A stretch of 64,000 nt of DNA from Methyloversatilis sp. (lineage in GTDB: Bacteria > Pseudomonadota > Gammaproteobacteria > Burkholderiales > Rhodocyclaceae): NCBI RefSeq assembly GCF_030698125.1, contig NZ_JAUYNV010000051.1, positions 47,486 through 111,485 of the forward strand, in the 5' to 3' direction. Positions 1-11,773 of the stretch are shown piece by piece. A program made the position numbers and the translations under genes. Numbering within the stretch: the first letter of the stretch is position 1; each line of letters opens with the position of its first letter. Below the pieces are notes generated by a model that was not told the origin of the DNA, searched no databases, and saw only the letters and a list, made by a program, of their open reading frames with translations.

Positions 1-1522
1 TGCCGGTGAATACGATCGGCAGGAACAGCATCACCTTGGCCTGGATCGGGTCCGGCGGCGTCGGATTCAGCTTGGTCTGCACGAACATCGTGATACCCAT
101 GATGATGGGCAGAACGAAGTAGGGATCCTTGATCGACAGGTCGGTAATCCAGCCAATCCACGGCGCGTTGCGCATTTCGACGCTGCCCAGCAGCACCCAG
201 TACAGCGCAATGAACACCGGGATCTGCACCACGATGGGCAGGCAGCCGCCGAGCGGATTGATCTTTTCCGTCTTGTACAGCTCCATCATTTCCTGCTGCA
301 TGCGCATGCGATCGCCGCCGTGGCGCTCCTTGATCTGCTGCATGCGCGGCGTGACCACGCGAAGCTTGGCCATCGAACGATAACTGGCAGCGGACAGCGG
401 GAAGAAGATGGCCTTGATCAAAATCGTCAACAGGATGATGGCCCAGCCCCAGTTGCCGACCATGTCGTGCAACTTCGCCAGTACCCAGTGCATCGGCGAT
501 GCGATGATGGTCAGGAAACCGTAATCGACCACCAGATCGAGGCCCGGCGCCAGCGCCACCAGATCCTCCTGGATCTGCGGGCCGGCGTAGAGCGGAACCT
601 CGATCGACGAGGTGGCGCCCGGCGCTGCCGCAGCAAGCGGAACGACAACGCCTGCCGTGTACAGGTCATTGCCGACCTTGCGCGCGAAGAACTCGCGATC
701 GGCGCCCTTCGGCGGCACGAAGGCACTGACGAAATAGTGCTGCACCAGCGCCACCCAGCCATCCGGCGCCTTGCTGACGAACTTGGCCGAATTGTCGGCG
801 ATGTCCGAAAAGTCGATCTTCTGGTACTTGCCCTGATCGGTATAGAAGGCCGGGCCGGTGAAGGTACTCAGCATTGCATTGCCGCCGGCGGTGGGCTTGC
901 CGTCGCGAAGCAGCTGGAAGTAGGCATGCGCACTGACCGGCGACTGCGAGGCATTCGCCACTTCGTAGCGGGTACCGATCTGGTAGCTGCCACGCGTGAA
1001 GGTGAGCACCTTGGTCACCGTTACGCCTTCGCCACCGGGCGCCGTCATGCGCAATTCGACCTTGTCCTGACCATCGGCCAGCGTCAATTCGCCTTCCGGC
1101 AGCTGGAACACCGTCTTGTGCGTCGGCAGCCCTTCACCGATCAGGCCGCTCTGCGCGTGATAGAGGTGGGCTCCGCCATTGTCGAGCAGCACGAAATTGC
1201 CGGTCGCCTCGGGGCCCGCCTTGTGCTGCAGCAGTTCGAGCCGGATGATTGAGCCACCCTCGGCCGACACATCGGCGATGAACAGATCGGTCACCACACG
1301 GGTCGCGGTCGTCTGCGCCACGACCGGCACGGCCGGTACATCGGTTGCGCCAGCCGGCGTACTCACGGTCGGCACCGGTGCCTGGGCACCCGGCGACTGC
1401 GCCACCGCGTCGGCAGCCGGTGCCACAGCGACCGGTGGCTGCGACTGCCGCTGCCAGCCGTCCCACAGCATGAACAGCGAAAACAGGAAAACGATCAACA
1501 GGGCGGAGCGTTGGGTATCCAT
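1..1522 (-). CDS. yidC: Membrane protein insertase YidC (3' end beyond window)
   Basis: Inserts and folds inner-membrane proteins, alone or with SecYEG. Translation from the ATG at 1522 begins MDTQRSALLIVFLFSLFMLWDGW, an N-terminal membrane anchor typical of proteobacterial YidC. A proline/alanine linker and a long periplasmic domain follow. The C-terminal insertase core is visible as WGWAIILLTILIKAIFFPLS, then MQQIKERHGGDRMRMQQEMMELYK and INPLGGCLPIVVQIPVFIALYWVL. About 507 codons are seen; the last helices lie outside the window. It is the distal gene of the rpmH-rnpA-yidD-yidC set, the usual order beside the bacterial origin. No strong ribosome binding site is visible. Confidence 0.96.
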   Translation of the reverse strand, partial: MDTQRSALLIVFLFSLFMLWDGWQRQSQPPVAVAPAADAVAQSPGAQAPVPTVSTPAGATDVPAVPVVAQTTATRVVTDLFIADVSAEGGSIIRLELLQHKAGPEATGNFVLLDNGGAHLYHAQSGLIGEGLPTHKTVFQLPEGELTLADGQDKVELRMTAPGGEGVTVTKVLTFTRGSYQIGTRYEVANASQSPVSAHAYFQLLRDGKPTAGGNAMLSTFTGPAFYTDQGKYQKIDFSDIADNSAKFVSKAPDGWVALVQHYFVSAFVPPKGADREFFARKVGNDLYTAGVVVPLAAAAPGATSSIEVPLYAGPQIQEDLVALAPGLDLVVDYGFLTIIASPMHWVLAKLHDMVGNWGWAIILLTILIKAIFFPLSAASYRSMAKLRVVTPRMQQIKERHGGDRMRMQQEMMELYKTEKINPLGGCLPIVVQIPVFIALYWVLLGSVEMRNAPWIGWITDLSIKDPYFVLPIIMGITMFVQTKLNPTPPDPIQAKVMLFLPIVFTG

Positions 1523-1593
1523 CTGGGGAATCGTCGGAAAAATGCGTCGTTGAGTGGAAAGCGATCGTGGAAGCGGCCGGGAAAACCCGGTGC

Positions 1594-1803
1594 TCAAGGC
1601 ACCGGATCGTGCCCCCCGGGGTTCCACGGATGGCAGCGCGCAATGCGCCTGAGCGACAGCCAGCCGCCACGCAGGCTGCCATGGCGGCGGATCGCTTCGG
1701 TGGCGTATTCGGAACAGCTGGGCAGAAAACGGCAGTTCGCGCCCAGCATGGGACTGATGGCGTAGCGATACACGGCAAGTACGGACAGCAGAAGACTTTT
1801 CAA
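1594..1803 (-). CDS. yidD: Membrane protein insertion efficiency factor YidD
   Basis: Small amphipathic protein (69 aa) thought to assist YidC-dependent insertion at the inner membrane. The family signature is complete: an N-terminal hydrophobic segment ([20 protein letters not shown]), then the cysteine-containing [15 protein letters not shown], and a C-terminal [13 protein letters not shown]. The start overlaps the end of rnpA by 4 bp, so the two are probably translationally coupled. It lies between rnpA and yidC, its conserved neighbourhood. Confidence 0.95.
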   Translation of the reverse strand: MKSLLLSVLAVYRYAISPMLGANCRFLPSCSEYATEAIRRHGSLRGGWLSLRRIARCHPWNPGGHDPVP

Positions 1804-2267
1804 CTGGCTGGCTCCGGAACAGGCGGCTTCCCGCTGGACGGCCCGGCATCGGGCGCTACGGCCGGCGGACGCATCCGGCCAAAAAGCTGGTCAAGTTCCG
1901 CCCGCAGCGCCTTGCGGTCCAGACCATCAGGCCGCGAATTCAGGCGCAGCACCAGGTCGAGTGGCCGCAATCCGGCTCGCGCGTGGCGGAATGCTTCGCG
2001 CGCCAGACGCTTGACCAGATTGCGATCATGCGCGCGTTTAAGGTGCCGCTTTGCGACCACAACACCCAGACGCGGTCCGGTCTCGGCATCCGGTCCGGAC
2101 GCTTTGACCGGACCGTGATGGATCACGAAATGACGACTGCGCTGTGTGCGCCGTAAAGCAAAAACGGATGAAAACTCATCCGTTTTTCTGAGCCGGAATA
2201 CCGGGCGGAAACTGAACGTTCCTCGCGGCGGTTTTTCGGGTAGTTCTGCCGTGCCTGCCTCGCTCAC
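1800..2267 (-). CDS. rnpA: Ribonuclease P protein component
   Basis: Protein subunit of RNase P, which binds the catalytic RNA and helps remove the 5' leader of pre-tRNAs. The 155-aa product carries the family features: [21 protein letters not shown] near the N-terminus (substrate-binding cleft) and the basic RNR-type motif region [19 protein letters not shown] in the middle. N- and C-terminal tails rich in proline and alanine make it longer than the roughly 120-aa E. coli protein. The start could lie slightly downstream, since the first 15-18 residues are not conserved. It follows rpmH after 93 bp and overlaps yidD. Confidence 0.94.
   Translation of the reverse strand: MSEAGTAELPEKPPRGTFSFRPVFRLRKTDEFSSVFALRRTQRSRHFVIHHGPVKASGPDAETGPRLGVVVAKRHLKRAHDRNLVKRLAREAFRHARAGLRPLDLVLRLNSRPDGLDRKALRAELDQLFGRMRPPAVAPDAGPSSGKPPVPEPAS
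2161..2187 (-). promoter_or_regulatory. Terminator-like hairpin inside the rnpA 5' coding region
   Basis: Perfect 11-bp inverted repeat, AAAACGGATGA (2161-2171) and TCATCCGTTTT (2176-2186), with a 4-nt loop. Read in the rnpA direction the stem runs into T5 followed by GCTTT, so it resembles a weak intrinsic terminator or attenuator. It lies over the codons of the conserved KTDEFSSVF segment. Function is inferred; a plausible role is lowering rnpA output relative to rpmH. Confidence 0.45.
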
Positions 2268-2360
2268 GTTGCATTTACCATCCGGCCTGCTGCCGGATGG
2301 CAGACGACCGGACGATTACAGACATGGTGGAGCGGGTGCGGCTGAAAATATCGGACTGCT

Positions 2361-2495
2361 TTAAACCGCGAGCCGGACGCGGCCCTTGGCGCGACGTGCT
2401 CGGATGACGGCGCGACCACCGCGGGTGCGCATGCGTTCGAGGAAACCGTGGGTGCGGGCACGGCGGACAGATGACGGCTGGTATGTGCGTTTCAT
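2361..2495 (-). CDS. rpmH: 50S ribosomal protein L34
   Basis: The 44-aa product starts [20 protein letters not shown] and ends [11 protein letters not shown], the universal L34 sequence with the R-x-H-GF-x-R-M core. It sits on the large ribosomal subunit. An in-frame extension upstream to 2624 exists, but homology fixes the start at the ATG at 2495. First gene of the rpmH-rnpA-yidD-yidC unit, transcribed divergently from dnaA. Confidence 0.98.
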   Translation of the reverse strand: MKRTYQPSSVRRARTHGFLERMRTRGGRAVIRARRAKGRVRLAV

Positions 2496-2737
2496 GGCCT
2501 GCTCACTAGGTATACGGAAAAGCCCGCGATTACAGCGCAACAACCGCGCCTTGTCAATCGCCCCGCAACGGCGCGGGTTTGGCCGGTGTGGATAAGCAGG
2601 GCTGAAAGCGCTAGACTCCGTCACTCAAAACAGCTGGCAAAAGCGGACCCGGGCCACCGGTCACCGCAGTACCCGGAACACCGCAAAGAGGCGATCCCTC
2701 AATACGGATCGACTGTTCCGGGTCAGGTCACAAAGCT
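2496..2737. promoter_or_regulatory. rpmH-dnaA divergent intergenic region with a DnaA box
   Basis: 242 bp between the divergent rpmH and dnaA starts. It must hold both promoters. It contains one consensus DnaA box in reverse orientation, TGTGGATAA at 2587-2595, consistent with DnaA autoregulation. I cannot assign -35/-10 elements with confidence. Confidence 0.6.
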
Positions 2738-4249
2738 GTGCCACACCCCCTAGAAATCGACCCGGCGACCTCGCAGACCATGATGCAACAGTTTTGGGCA
2801 GTCTGCCTCAGCCGCTTCGAGCAGGAACTTCCCGCGCAACAATTTCACACCTGGATCAAAGGCTTGCGCATCGATCCGTGCGCAGATGCCGAAACCGAAT
2901 CACTGGCGCTGGTCGCCCCGAACCGTTTCGTCCTGCAATGGGTGCGCGAGCGCTATGTGTCGCGCATCGAAGCACTGGGTCTCGAATATTTCTCGCAACC
3001 CGTATCCGTGCGCCTGAGTCTGCCCCAGTCAGGCAGCCAGGCGAGTGACGCTGCCGACGCACCCATTCTGGTGCCGTCTTCGCCGGAAGCACCCCGTGTG
3101 CGCCAGACGCATCTGCGTGCAGACGGTGAAGAAACCACCCGCGTCACGCCGCCTGCCATCATCAAGTCAAATGGCGACGCGCAGTCCGACCGCAACGAAC
3201 GCAACCGCGGCCGGCCTGATGAACGCGACCGCTCGCGCCTGAACCCGGGTTTCACCTTCGACAACCTGGTCACCGGCCGCGCCAACGAACTGGCGCGCGC
3301 AGCTGCCATACAGGTCGCGCAGAACCCGGGCATGTCGTACAACCCCATCTTCATCTACGGTGGTGTCGGCTTGGGCAAGACGCACATGGTGCACGCGCTG
3401 GGCAACGAGGTGATGCGGCACAACCCTGACGCGGTCGTCCGCTACGTGCATGCCGACGACTACTACGCCGACGTGGTGCGCGCCTACCAGCAGAAGAGCT
3501 TCGACGCCTTCAAGCGCTACTACCGCTCGCTCGACGTGCTGCTGATCGACGACATCCAGTTCTTCAACAACAAGACGCGCACGCAGGAAGAGTTTTTCTA
3601 CGCGTTCAATGCGCTGACCGACGGCAAGAAGCAGATCGTCATCACCTGTGACACTTATCCGAAGAACATCCAGGGCGTCGAAGAGCGCCTGACGACGCGC
3701 TTCGGCTGGGGGCTCACGGTGCAGATCGAGCCACCCGAACTCGAAATGCGGGTGGCCATCCTGAAGAAGAAGGCCGAGATGGAACGCGTGAAGGTGGGTG
3801 ACGACGTCGCCTTCCTGGTCGCCAAGAACATCCGCAGCAATGTGCGCGAGCTCGAAGGCGCGCTGAAGAAGATCATCGCCTTCGCCCACTTCCACACCGT
3901 GCCGATCACCCTGGAAGTGGCCCGCGAGGCGCTGAAGGACCTGCTGGGCGCACACAACCGGCAGATCACGCTCGAATTCATCCAGAAGACCGTCGCCGAC
4001 TATTTCAAGATCAAGGTGTCGGAGATGTATTCGAAGAAGCGCACGCGTGCCATCGCGCGGCCGCGCCAGGTCGCCATGTGGCTGGCCAAGGACCTGACGC
4101 CCGAAAGCTACCCGGCGATCGGCGAAGCGTTCGGCGGGCGCGACCATACGACCGTGCTGCATGCCTGCCGCACCATTGCCGACCTGAGGCTGAAGGACGA
4201 AGTGCTCAATCATGACCTGCACGTGCTCGTGCAGACCTTGCGCAAATAG
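2738..4249 (+). CDS. dnaA: Chromosomal replication initiator DnaA
   Basis: AAA+ ATPase that binds DnaA boxes at oriC, melts the origin and loads the helicase. Domain I is at the N-terminus ([27 protein letters not shown]), followed by a charged variable linker. The AAA+ core has Walker [14 protein letters not shown] and Walker [14 protein letters not shown]. The C-terminal DNA-binding domain ends in the signature [19 protein letters not shown]. The frame opens at a GTG (2738), giving 503 aa. Most betaproteobacterial DnaA proteins begin close to QQFW, so ATG 2780 or 2783 is an equally good start. Neither has a clear ribosome binding site. Confidence 0.98.
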   Translation: MPHPLEIDPATSQTMMQQFWAVCLSRFEQELPAQQFHTWIKGLRIDPCADAETESLALVAPNRFVLQWVRERYVSRIEALGLEYFSQPVSVRLSLPQSGSQASDAADAPILVPSSPEAPRVRQTHLRADGEETTRVTPPAIIKSNGDAQSDRNERNRGRPDERDRSRLNPGFTFDNLVTGRANELARAAAIQVAQNPGMSYNPIFIYGGVGLGKTHMVHALGNEVMRHNPDAVVRYVHADDYYADVVRAYQQKSFDAFKRYYRSLDVLLIDDIQFFNNKTRTQEEFFYAFNALTDGKKQIVITCDTYPKNIQGVEERLTTRFGWGLTVQIEPPELEMRVAILKKKAEMERVKVGDDVAFLVAKNIRSNVRELEGALKKIIAFAHFHTVPITLEVAREALKDLLGAHNRQITLEFIQKTVADYFKIKVSEMYSKKRTRAIARPRQVAMWLAKDLTPESYPAIGEAFGGRDHTTVLHACRTIADLRLKDEVLNHDLHVLVQTLRK

Positions 4250-4503
4250 CCGGAAAACGCCACAGGAAGGGTGTGGATGAAACGGTATTGAAGCTGTACG
4301 GATAAACAGGCGTTGAAACGTGTATGGCCGCTGTGGATAAGCGGGGTGTTTTCAGCGGGTCACGTTTTCATCCACATTTGTTCAAGCGCAGAAATGGCAG
4401 TTGTACAGACAACGATACATACTGCAAGCAACTGAAAATAATAAGAATTAATGTGTTATCCACAGAAAATGGTCGACGTTAACGGTTTACAGAGGTTTAT
4501 AAA
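4250..4503. other. oriC: Probable chromosomal origin oriC (dnaA-dnaN intergenic region)
   Basis: 254 bp with clustered DnaA boxes. Perfect boxes are TGTGGATAA at 4332-4340 (reverse) and TTATCCACA at 4456-4464 (forward). One-mismatch boxes are TGTGGATGA at 4272-4280 and TCATCCACA at 4368-4376. An AT-rich stretch at about 4433-4456 (aaaataataagaattaatg), next to the last box, is a good candidate unwinding element. The position between dnaA and dnaN is the common origin location. The call is by content and position, not by experiment. Confidence 0.8.
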
Positions 4504-5613
4504 ATGCTCTTAATGAAGATAGAACGCGAACAGCTGCTGCGTCCGCTGCAGTCGGTCAGCGGCATCGTCGAGAAGCGCCACACCCTGCCGATCCTGTCCA
4601 ACGTCCTGATCGAAACCGAGGGCGATGCGCTCACGCTGCTGGCCACCGACATCGAAATCCAGATCCGTACCCGGACCACCGGCAGCATCAGCGCCGCCCA
4701 GCCGGCAGCGCTGACGGTCGCCGCCCGCAAGCTGCAGGACATCCTGCGTGCCCTGCCGGAAGGGCAGGAGGTGAGCCTCGACGCCGACGACCGCAAGCTC
4801 ACGGTGCGCTGCGGCAAGAGCCGCTTCACGCTGCAGACGCTGCCGGCGCAGGACTACCCGCGCATGCAGGTCGCCGAGGGCGAAACCGTCAAGCTCAGCC
4901 TGACCCAGCGCAAGCTCAAGCGGCTGCTGTCGCTGGTGCAGTACTCGATGGCCCAGCAGGACATCCGCTACTACCTGAACGGCCTGCTGCTGGCCGTTGG
5001 CAGCGAGGAACTGCGGCTGGTCGCAACCGACGGCCACCGTCTGGCCTACGTGTCCGAAGCGCTGCCCGGCGTGACCGACAAGCTCGACGTGATCCTGCCG
5101 CGCAAGACCGTGCTCGAACTGTCGCGCCAGCTGGCCGACACCGACGACCCGGTCGACATCGAACTGGGCGGCAACCAGGCGCGCCTGCGCTTCGGCTCGG
5201 TCGAGCTCATTTCGAAGCTGATCGACGGCAAGTTTCCCGACTACGAACGCGTGATTCCGAAGGACCACCCGAAGGAAATCATGCTGCAGCGCGCGTCCTT
5301 CCTGCCGGCATTGCAGCGTGCCGCCATCCTGACCAACGAAAAGTTCAAGGGTGTGCGCGTCGTGCTGTCGTCCGGCCTGCTCAAGCTCATTTCGAGCAAT
5401 GCCGAACAGGAAGAGGCGCAGGAAGAGCTGGAGGTCGATTACACCGGCGACGCCCTCGACATCGGATTCAACGTGAGCTACCTGCTCGACGTGCTCGGCA
5501 ACGTGGCCGGCGACACACTGAGCCTGCGCCTGAATGACGGCAACAGCAGCGCGCTGATCACGCTGCCCGGCACCGACGGCTTCAAGTACGTCGTGATGCC
5601 GATGCGCGTGTAA
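4504..5613 (+). CDS. dnaN: DNA polymerase III beta sliding clamp
   Basis: Ring-shaped processivity clamp that tethers polymerase III to DNA. The 369-aa product matches the family length, beginning MLLMKIEREQLLRPLQSVSGIVEKRHTLPILSNVL and ending GFKYVVMPMRV; both ends are diagnostic. Three clamp domains of about 120 aa can be followed through the typical RHTLPIL, RHTLPILSN and YLLDVL segments. Located just after the origin and before gyrB, in the canonical order. Confidence 0.98.
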   Translation: MLLMKIEREQLLRPLQSVSGIVEKRHTLPILSNVLIETEGDALTLLATDIEIQIRTRTTGSISAAQPAALTVAARKLQDILRALPEGQEVSLDADDRKLTVRCGKSRFTLQTLPAQDYPRMQVAEGETVKLSLTQRKLKRLLSLVQYSMAQQDIRYYLNGLLLAVGSEELRLVATDGHRLAYVSEALPGVTDKLDVILPRKTVLELSRQLADTDDPVDIELGGNQARLRFGSVELISKLIDGKFPDYERVIPKDHPKEIMLQRASFLPALQRAAILTNEKFKGVRVVLSSGLLKLISSNAEQEEAQEELEVDYTGDALDIGFNVSYLLDVLGNVAGDTLSLRLNDGNSSALITLPGTDGFKYVVMPMRV

Positions 5614-5633
5614 GCCGCGCTGCCTGCACCACC

Positions 5634-5666
5634 GCCCGGCCTTCGCGCCGGGCTTCGTGTTTTTTG
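5634..5666 (+). terminator. Intrinsic terminator after dnaN
   Basis: GC-rich hairpin GCCCGGC (5634-5640), loop CTTCGC, GCCGGGC (5647-5653), followed by ttcgtgtttttt. It lies 20 bp after the dnaN stop and would separate dnaN from gyrB transcription. Confidence 0.75.
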
Positions 5667-5667
5667 A

Positions 5668-8211
<2,544 letters not shown>

Positions 8212-8279
8212 TCTGTCGGATGCCTCAGGAAGTGAATTTTCCGCCAAGTGAGTGAGAGATAACTGCCACCGATAATGAC

Positions 8280-8311
8280 GAAAAGCTCCCTAGGGAGCTT
8301 TTCTCTTTTCT
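8280..8311 (+). terminator. Intrinsic terminator after gyrB
   Basis: Perfect 11-bp stem GAAAAGCTCCC (8280-8290) and GGGAGCTTTTC (8293-8303) with a 2-nt apex, followed by a T-rich tail. The rest of the 8304-8545 gap holds no gene I can support. Base composition drops from here on, so the gap is a plausible left boundary of the island that follows. Confidence 0.8.
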
Positions 8312-8545
8312 GAACTGTATCTTATCGAACTGTGCTGCCCACTCTCTCAATTGCGACGGCGGCATGGCCCTCTCATTGGGTGGCCGTAATTCGGCCTTAC
8401 GGACGTTGGGCTGGTGCGTCACCAACGGCTACAAGGTGCCGACTAGCCGCCGCACAGCAGTGGTTCGAACGGGCGATGCAGCCACCGTGAACACTCTCTA
8501 GACCGCCCCTTACACAAGTAAACAGGGGGCGTCAGCGCACCCGAC

Positions 8546-9292
8546 GTGGACAACTCATTGTCATCCTGTTATACGCATTGCATCTACGAAGCGATATTCG
8601 AGCAGCAAATGACGATTGACGACATCAAGAAAATGCTCGACTCCGGGATGATCGCGCCTACCGACGAGGATATTGTCGAGAAAGGTCAAATGGCCTCTCC
8701 GAAGGGAGGTCATGTTGAGTATCAACTGCATCATGGGTGGGACCCCGCAAAAGCCCACGTTTGCGACAAGACCTGGGGCGTCTTCAACGTCGAGTTGATG
8801 CGCTTCATTAAGTGCCAAGCCTACGACGACGGACAGCTAAGGGCAGTGTTAGACCAAATCCAGATCGATGACAGTCATTGGAACTGGCTGACAAAATCGC
8901 TGTTTCATAAAAGCGCCGAATATGACTGGTTTTTCTTGATGGCGGAGGGATACCCTCAAGGAGCTTGCCTTATTTACCACCCTAAGCCTAGTGCGATTGC
9001 CAGTGGCGATATCTTCTATATCGAATATGTAGCTGCGGCGCCTTGGAATCGTGACAATCCGATGAGCGGCCGCACCTTTAAAGGGATTGCAACGATTCTC
9101 CTGCGCTATGCAACGAACTACGCGCGGAGGGAGTTGAAATTGAGATTCGGCTTTTCTCTCCACGCGCTGCCCAAGGCTATCGCCTTTTACCGTGGTATCG
9201 GTATGGTTGAACATCCGCCGGGAAATAAGGACAACCTTTCCTATTTCGAGATGCCGGAAGTCTCCGCATCTAAGTTCGCAGGGGCGGCGTAA
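8546..9292 (+). CDS. GNAT-family N-acetyltransferase-like protein, island gene 1
   Basis: 248 aa. The C-terminal half has GNAT-fold features: a hydrophobic strand IFYIEYVAAAPWNR, a helix KGIATILLRYATNYARRE in the acetyl-CoA-binding position, and a late ALPKAIAFYRGIGM, matching the common A-x-x-FY-x-x-GM motif C. The substrate cannot be told. The frame opens with GTG 8546; ATG 8609 (MTIDDIKKML) is an alternative start. The stop is immediately followed by the ATG of the metallopeptidase gene, so the two are co-transcribed. AT-richer than the flanking housekeeping genes, which suggests horizontal transfer. Confidence 0.7.
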   Translation: MDNSLSSCYTHCIYEAIFEQQMTIDDIKKMLDSGMIAPTDEDIVEKGQMASPKGGHVEYQLHHGWDPAKAHVCDKTWGVFNVELMRFIKCQAYDDGQLRAVLDQIQIDDSHWNWLTKSLFHKSAEYDWFFLMAEGYPQGACLIYHPKPSAIASGDIFYIEYVAAAPWNRDNPMSGRTFKGIATILLRYATNYARRELKLRFGFSLHALPKAIAFYRGIGMVEHPPGNKDNLSYFEMPEVSASKFAGAA

Positions 9293-10150
9293 ATGGCGAG
9301 CGACATTAAGTTCGAAGATTTTCCGGCATCGCCGACCGGATTTCTCAACGCATATGATTTTTACGATTCCTTTCTGAAGTGCGAGGTACTCGCAAAGCAG
9401 GTCCCAAGAAAAGAACTCGGTCAAAACCCGGACTACTCTTTCTACCAGCTACTGAAGGAAATTCACTCAGCTAAGTCAGACAACCCTGCCCTCTTCCGCA
9501 AGAGAACTGACGCCGAGGAGGCACTGACGAGATTGTGGCTATCTAGGGCCAGAGAGAAAGCAAATCTGTTCGCTGCGTACAACGAGGTTCCAACCTTTCC
9601 GGGACTATCGTCTGATGACCTCGTGAAGATAGGGAAAGCAAGCAGCGACGAGAGCAACCTGATTAAGATCGACCGTATTCTCCTTGATCTCGGCATTGTC
9701 TTAGTTTATGAGCGATCGATTCCAGGAATGAAGCTAGATGGGGCAGTCTTCCGCTTGGGAACGGGAAACCCTGCGATTGCCCTCAGCCTTCGATATCCGA
9801 GGCTAGACCATTTTTGGTTCACGCTGATGCACGAGCTGGCACACGTTAGCCTCCACAGCGACACGCTCGGCACTCCGATCCTTGATGACATGGATGTGCA
9901 AACTGGAGACCTCATCGAGAGGCAAGCTGATCGGCTGGCCAACGCGTCATTGATTAGTAGGAGCGCATGGAGAAGTTGCCAAGCCATGTACTCACAAAAT
10001 GATAACGAAGTGCGCAGTTTCGCTGCCCAAGTAGGGGTGCACCCGGCTATCGTGGCGGGCCGTATCCGAAACGACTTGAATCGGTACGATCTTTTTTCCA
10101 AGATCATCCACGCTGTGGACGTTAGAAAGATATTGCTCGGCGATGAATAA
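9293..10150 (+). CDS. ImmA/IrrE-type metallopeptidase-domain protein, island gene 2
   Basis: 285 aa. The second half carries the zincin motif HELAH within FWFTLMHELAHVSLHSD, with a downstream glutamate in IERQADRLANASLI as the likely third zinc ligand, as in ImmA/IrrE peptidases. The first 140 residues show no helix-turn-helix, unlike XRE-ImmA proteins. In known systems such peptidases cleave repressors or act on a partner protein; that role here is inference. It abuts gene 1 and overlaps gene 3 by 8 bp, so genes 1-3 form one operon. Confidence 0.8.
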   Translation: MASDIKFEDFPASPTGFLNAYDFYDSFLKCEVLAKQVPRKELGQNPDYSFYQLLKEIHSAKSDNPALFRKRTDAEEALTRLWLSRAREKANLFAAYNEVPTFPGLSSDDLVKIGKASSDESNLIKIDRILLDLGIVLVYERSIPGMKLDGAVFRLGTGNPAIALSLRYPRLDHFWFTLMHELAHVSLHSDTLGTPILDDMDVQTGDLIERQADRLANASLISRSAWRSCQAMYSQNDNEVRSFAAQVGVHPAIVAGRIRNDLNRYDLFSKIIHAVDVRKILLGDE

Positions 10151-11216
10151 CTACGTTCCGTTCCTCAAGCTTAAGGTCAATGAAGTTGGCGCGCTGAGCG
10201 CTCTCCGCAGCGAGATAAAGGAAAACCTAGTCCCCTTCTTCGACCTTCCTAAACAAAAGGACGGGGCCACCACGGAAGATTTTCAAAGGCTGGTTGAGAA
10301 GAGCGCCCGCAGTGCGAAGAAGAATTTGAAGGATTTCAAGACCTTCTTTCTCGATAACTTCGACATAGACGACGGCATCGTTATAAATGGGCGAAGTAAC
10401 TACGCCTTTGTCATCGATAGTTTTTCAGATCTACATTTCGTACCAGTGATCGGTCTAGACAGATCGCCTGAGAGGAACAAGGTGGTCTTCGACGACAAGA
10501 AAGCAGGGATCATCAAGTCGGATTCCGTCGCACTTCGCCTGCTCGCAGAGGACTTTGAAAGCTTCGACTTGGTCGAAGGTGAGCTCGCCCACTTAATGAA
10601 CGACGCTTCGAGTCTATTTGAGCATCAGGTGCTGATACTTGATAACAGGGTGTGCACTAACATCAACGTTCCTGAGCGAGTAAACCAAATCGTTCAGTTC
10701 ATTATAGATAGCGCCAAGAAGTTCACTTTTTTCTCGACGATCATTACCGGCTCATCCATTCCTGCCTCGATAAAGGATGTGCTCGAAATCGAGTCGGAAG
10801 CGACTCAAGATAGAAACGAGCTCACGATCTACCGTGAAGCGGCGAGTGAGCTCAAGAACAGTCATCTTTTCTTGGGCGACTACACGATTGTCAGCCCCCT
10901 CTACTCAGAATTCACTATCCCACCGGCCGCTATGCTCAACGTTATGGCGCCGAAAATCATCTACTCCTTCGACCGCCTCCACTATGTTGCACGAGGAGGG
11001 GCACTTAAGAGTCACGCCCGTGGAAATATGCAGTACAACGACATCGCCAACCACCTTGTCTCGAAGGCATTCTATCGCGGCCCGGAATACTCATTCGGCG
11101 ATGCGTTCTTGCACGAGAAGGCGCAGTACAAGGGAACAACGGTTACTCCCAGCAGCATTTTGAAGCCTACGATCAATGCCCATATAACCTATATGGTGCG
11201 GAGCTTCGTTGCCTGA
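10143..11216 (+). CDS. sce7725 / T4-beta-like family protein, island gene 3
   Basis: 357 aa opening MNNYVPFLKLKVNEVGALSAL, followed by VPFFDLPKQKDG. This resembles the beta-protein family (named for phage T4 beta) and its sce7725 subgroup, whose members start with a Y-x-P-x-L-K-x-K-x-x-E segment and a P-x-(F/L)-D strand. The function of the family is not established. A convergent gene of the sce7726 type lies directly after it, the usual genetic partner of sce7725. The last 28 bp overlap the 3' end of that gene on the other strand. Confidence 0.65.
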   Translation: MNNYVPFLKLKVNEVGALSALRSEIKENLVPFFDLPKQKDGATTEDFQRLVEKSARSAKKNLKDFKTFFLDNFDIDDGIVINGRSNYAFVIDSFSDLHFVPVIGLDRSPERNKVVFDDKKAGIIKSDSVALRLLAEDFESFDLVEGELAHLMNDASSLFEHQVLILDNRVCTNINVPERVNQIVQFIIDSAKKFTFFSTIITGSSIPASIKDVLEIESEATQDRNELTIYREAASELKNSHLFLGDYTIVSPLYSEFTIPPAAMLNVMAPKIIYSFDRLHYVARGGALKSHARGNMQYNDIANHLVSKAFYRGPEYSFGDAFLHEKAQYKGTTVTPSSILKPTINAHITYMVRSFVA

Positions 11217-11773
11217 AGATGGCGGGACAAGAGCTTCTCTCCGATGTCCTTACTGAGAACAGCGTCAGGCAAAGCAGAGGCGATTAGTCCAGACAGCTGT
11301 GATCGGTTCATCTTCTCAACCTTAACTAAGGGAATCGAGAGCGCAAGCTCGACAAGCTCCGATCGCCACAGCGTCAATAGCGCGAGCCTCTTATCGAAAG
11401 CGGGACTTGGCGATGCTGACCGAACATAGCTGAGCGTGACAACCGCCTCGCGCTGTCGAGCCCTCATAATCCCCCAGTGTGGCGGGGCCAAGCGAAGAGC
11501 CTTTTCAAGCTGCTTGTCTGTCGTTACTAGCGTGGTTTTGTTGAACGCAAGATCGTAGAAACGGCTTTGCCTCAAAATCCTCTGCACGCTGTCGTTGTCA
11601 CCCTTAATCTCGTAGCAGTGCGCGGTCGAATAAACTGCGACAACGTCAGCGATGGCGTTTCCGTTGTGCACTCGCAACTCTTCTAGAATTGCCTTCGGCG
11701 CTCTAGACAACCGCGACAAACGGTCGATGAGCGCCTTGCGAATATTTCCGTCGTCTAGCGCCACACTACTCAT
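11189..11773 (-). CDS. sce7726 family protein, PD-(D/E)xK-like, island gene 4
   Basis: 194 aa from ATG 11773. The segment NGNAIADVVAVYSTAHCYEIKGDNDSVQRI has the D...(E)xK spacing of a restriction-endonuclease-like fold (Asp in IADV, then EIK), as in the sce7726 family. The following HWGIMRARQR also fits. Nuclease activity is therefore possible but unproven. The start overlaps the stop of the upstream gene, so the two minus-strand genes are coupled. It converges on the sce7725 gene, whereas the pair is commonly co-directional. A TTG start at 11782 is possible. Confidence 0.65.
   Translation of the reverse strand: MSSVALDDGNIRKALIDRLSRLSRAPKAILEELRVHNGNAIADVVAVYSTAHCYEIKGDNDSVQRILRQSRFYDLAFNKTTLVTTDKQLEKALRLAPPHWGIMRARQREAVVTLSYVRSASPSPAFDKRLALLTLWRSELVELALSIPLVKVEKMNRSQLSGLIASALPDAVLSKDIGEKLLSRHLQATKLRTI

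Noticed and set aside
1134..1778. 214-residue minus-strand frame over yidD and yidC
   Set aside because: It lies out of frame with both yidD (1594-1803) and yidC (1-1522), which have clear family sequence.
8450..8480. tRNA-like GGTTCGAAC in the gap after gyrB, considered as an attachment-site tRNA remnant
   Set aside because: No acceptor stem, D-arm or anticodon arm can be folded around it, and no direct repeat of it was found at the other island edge.
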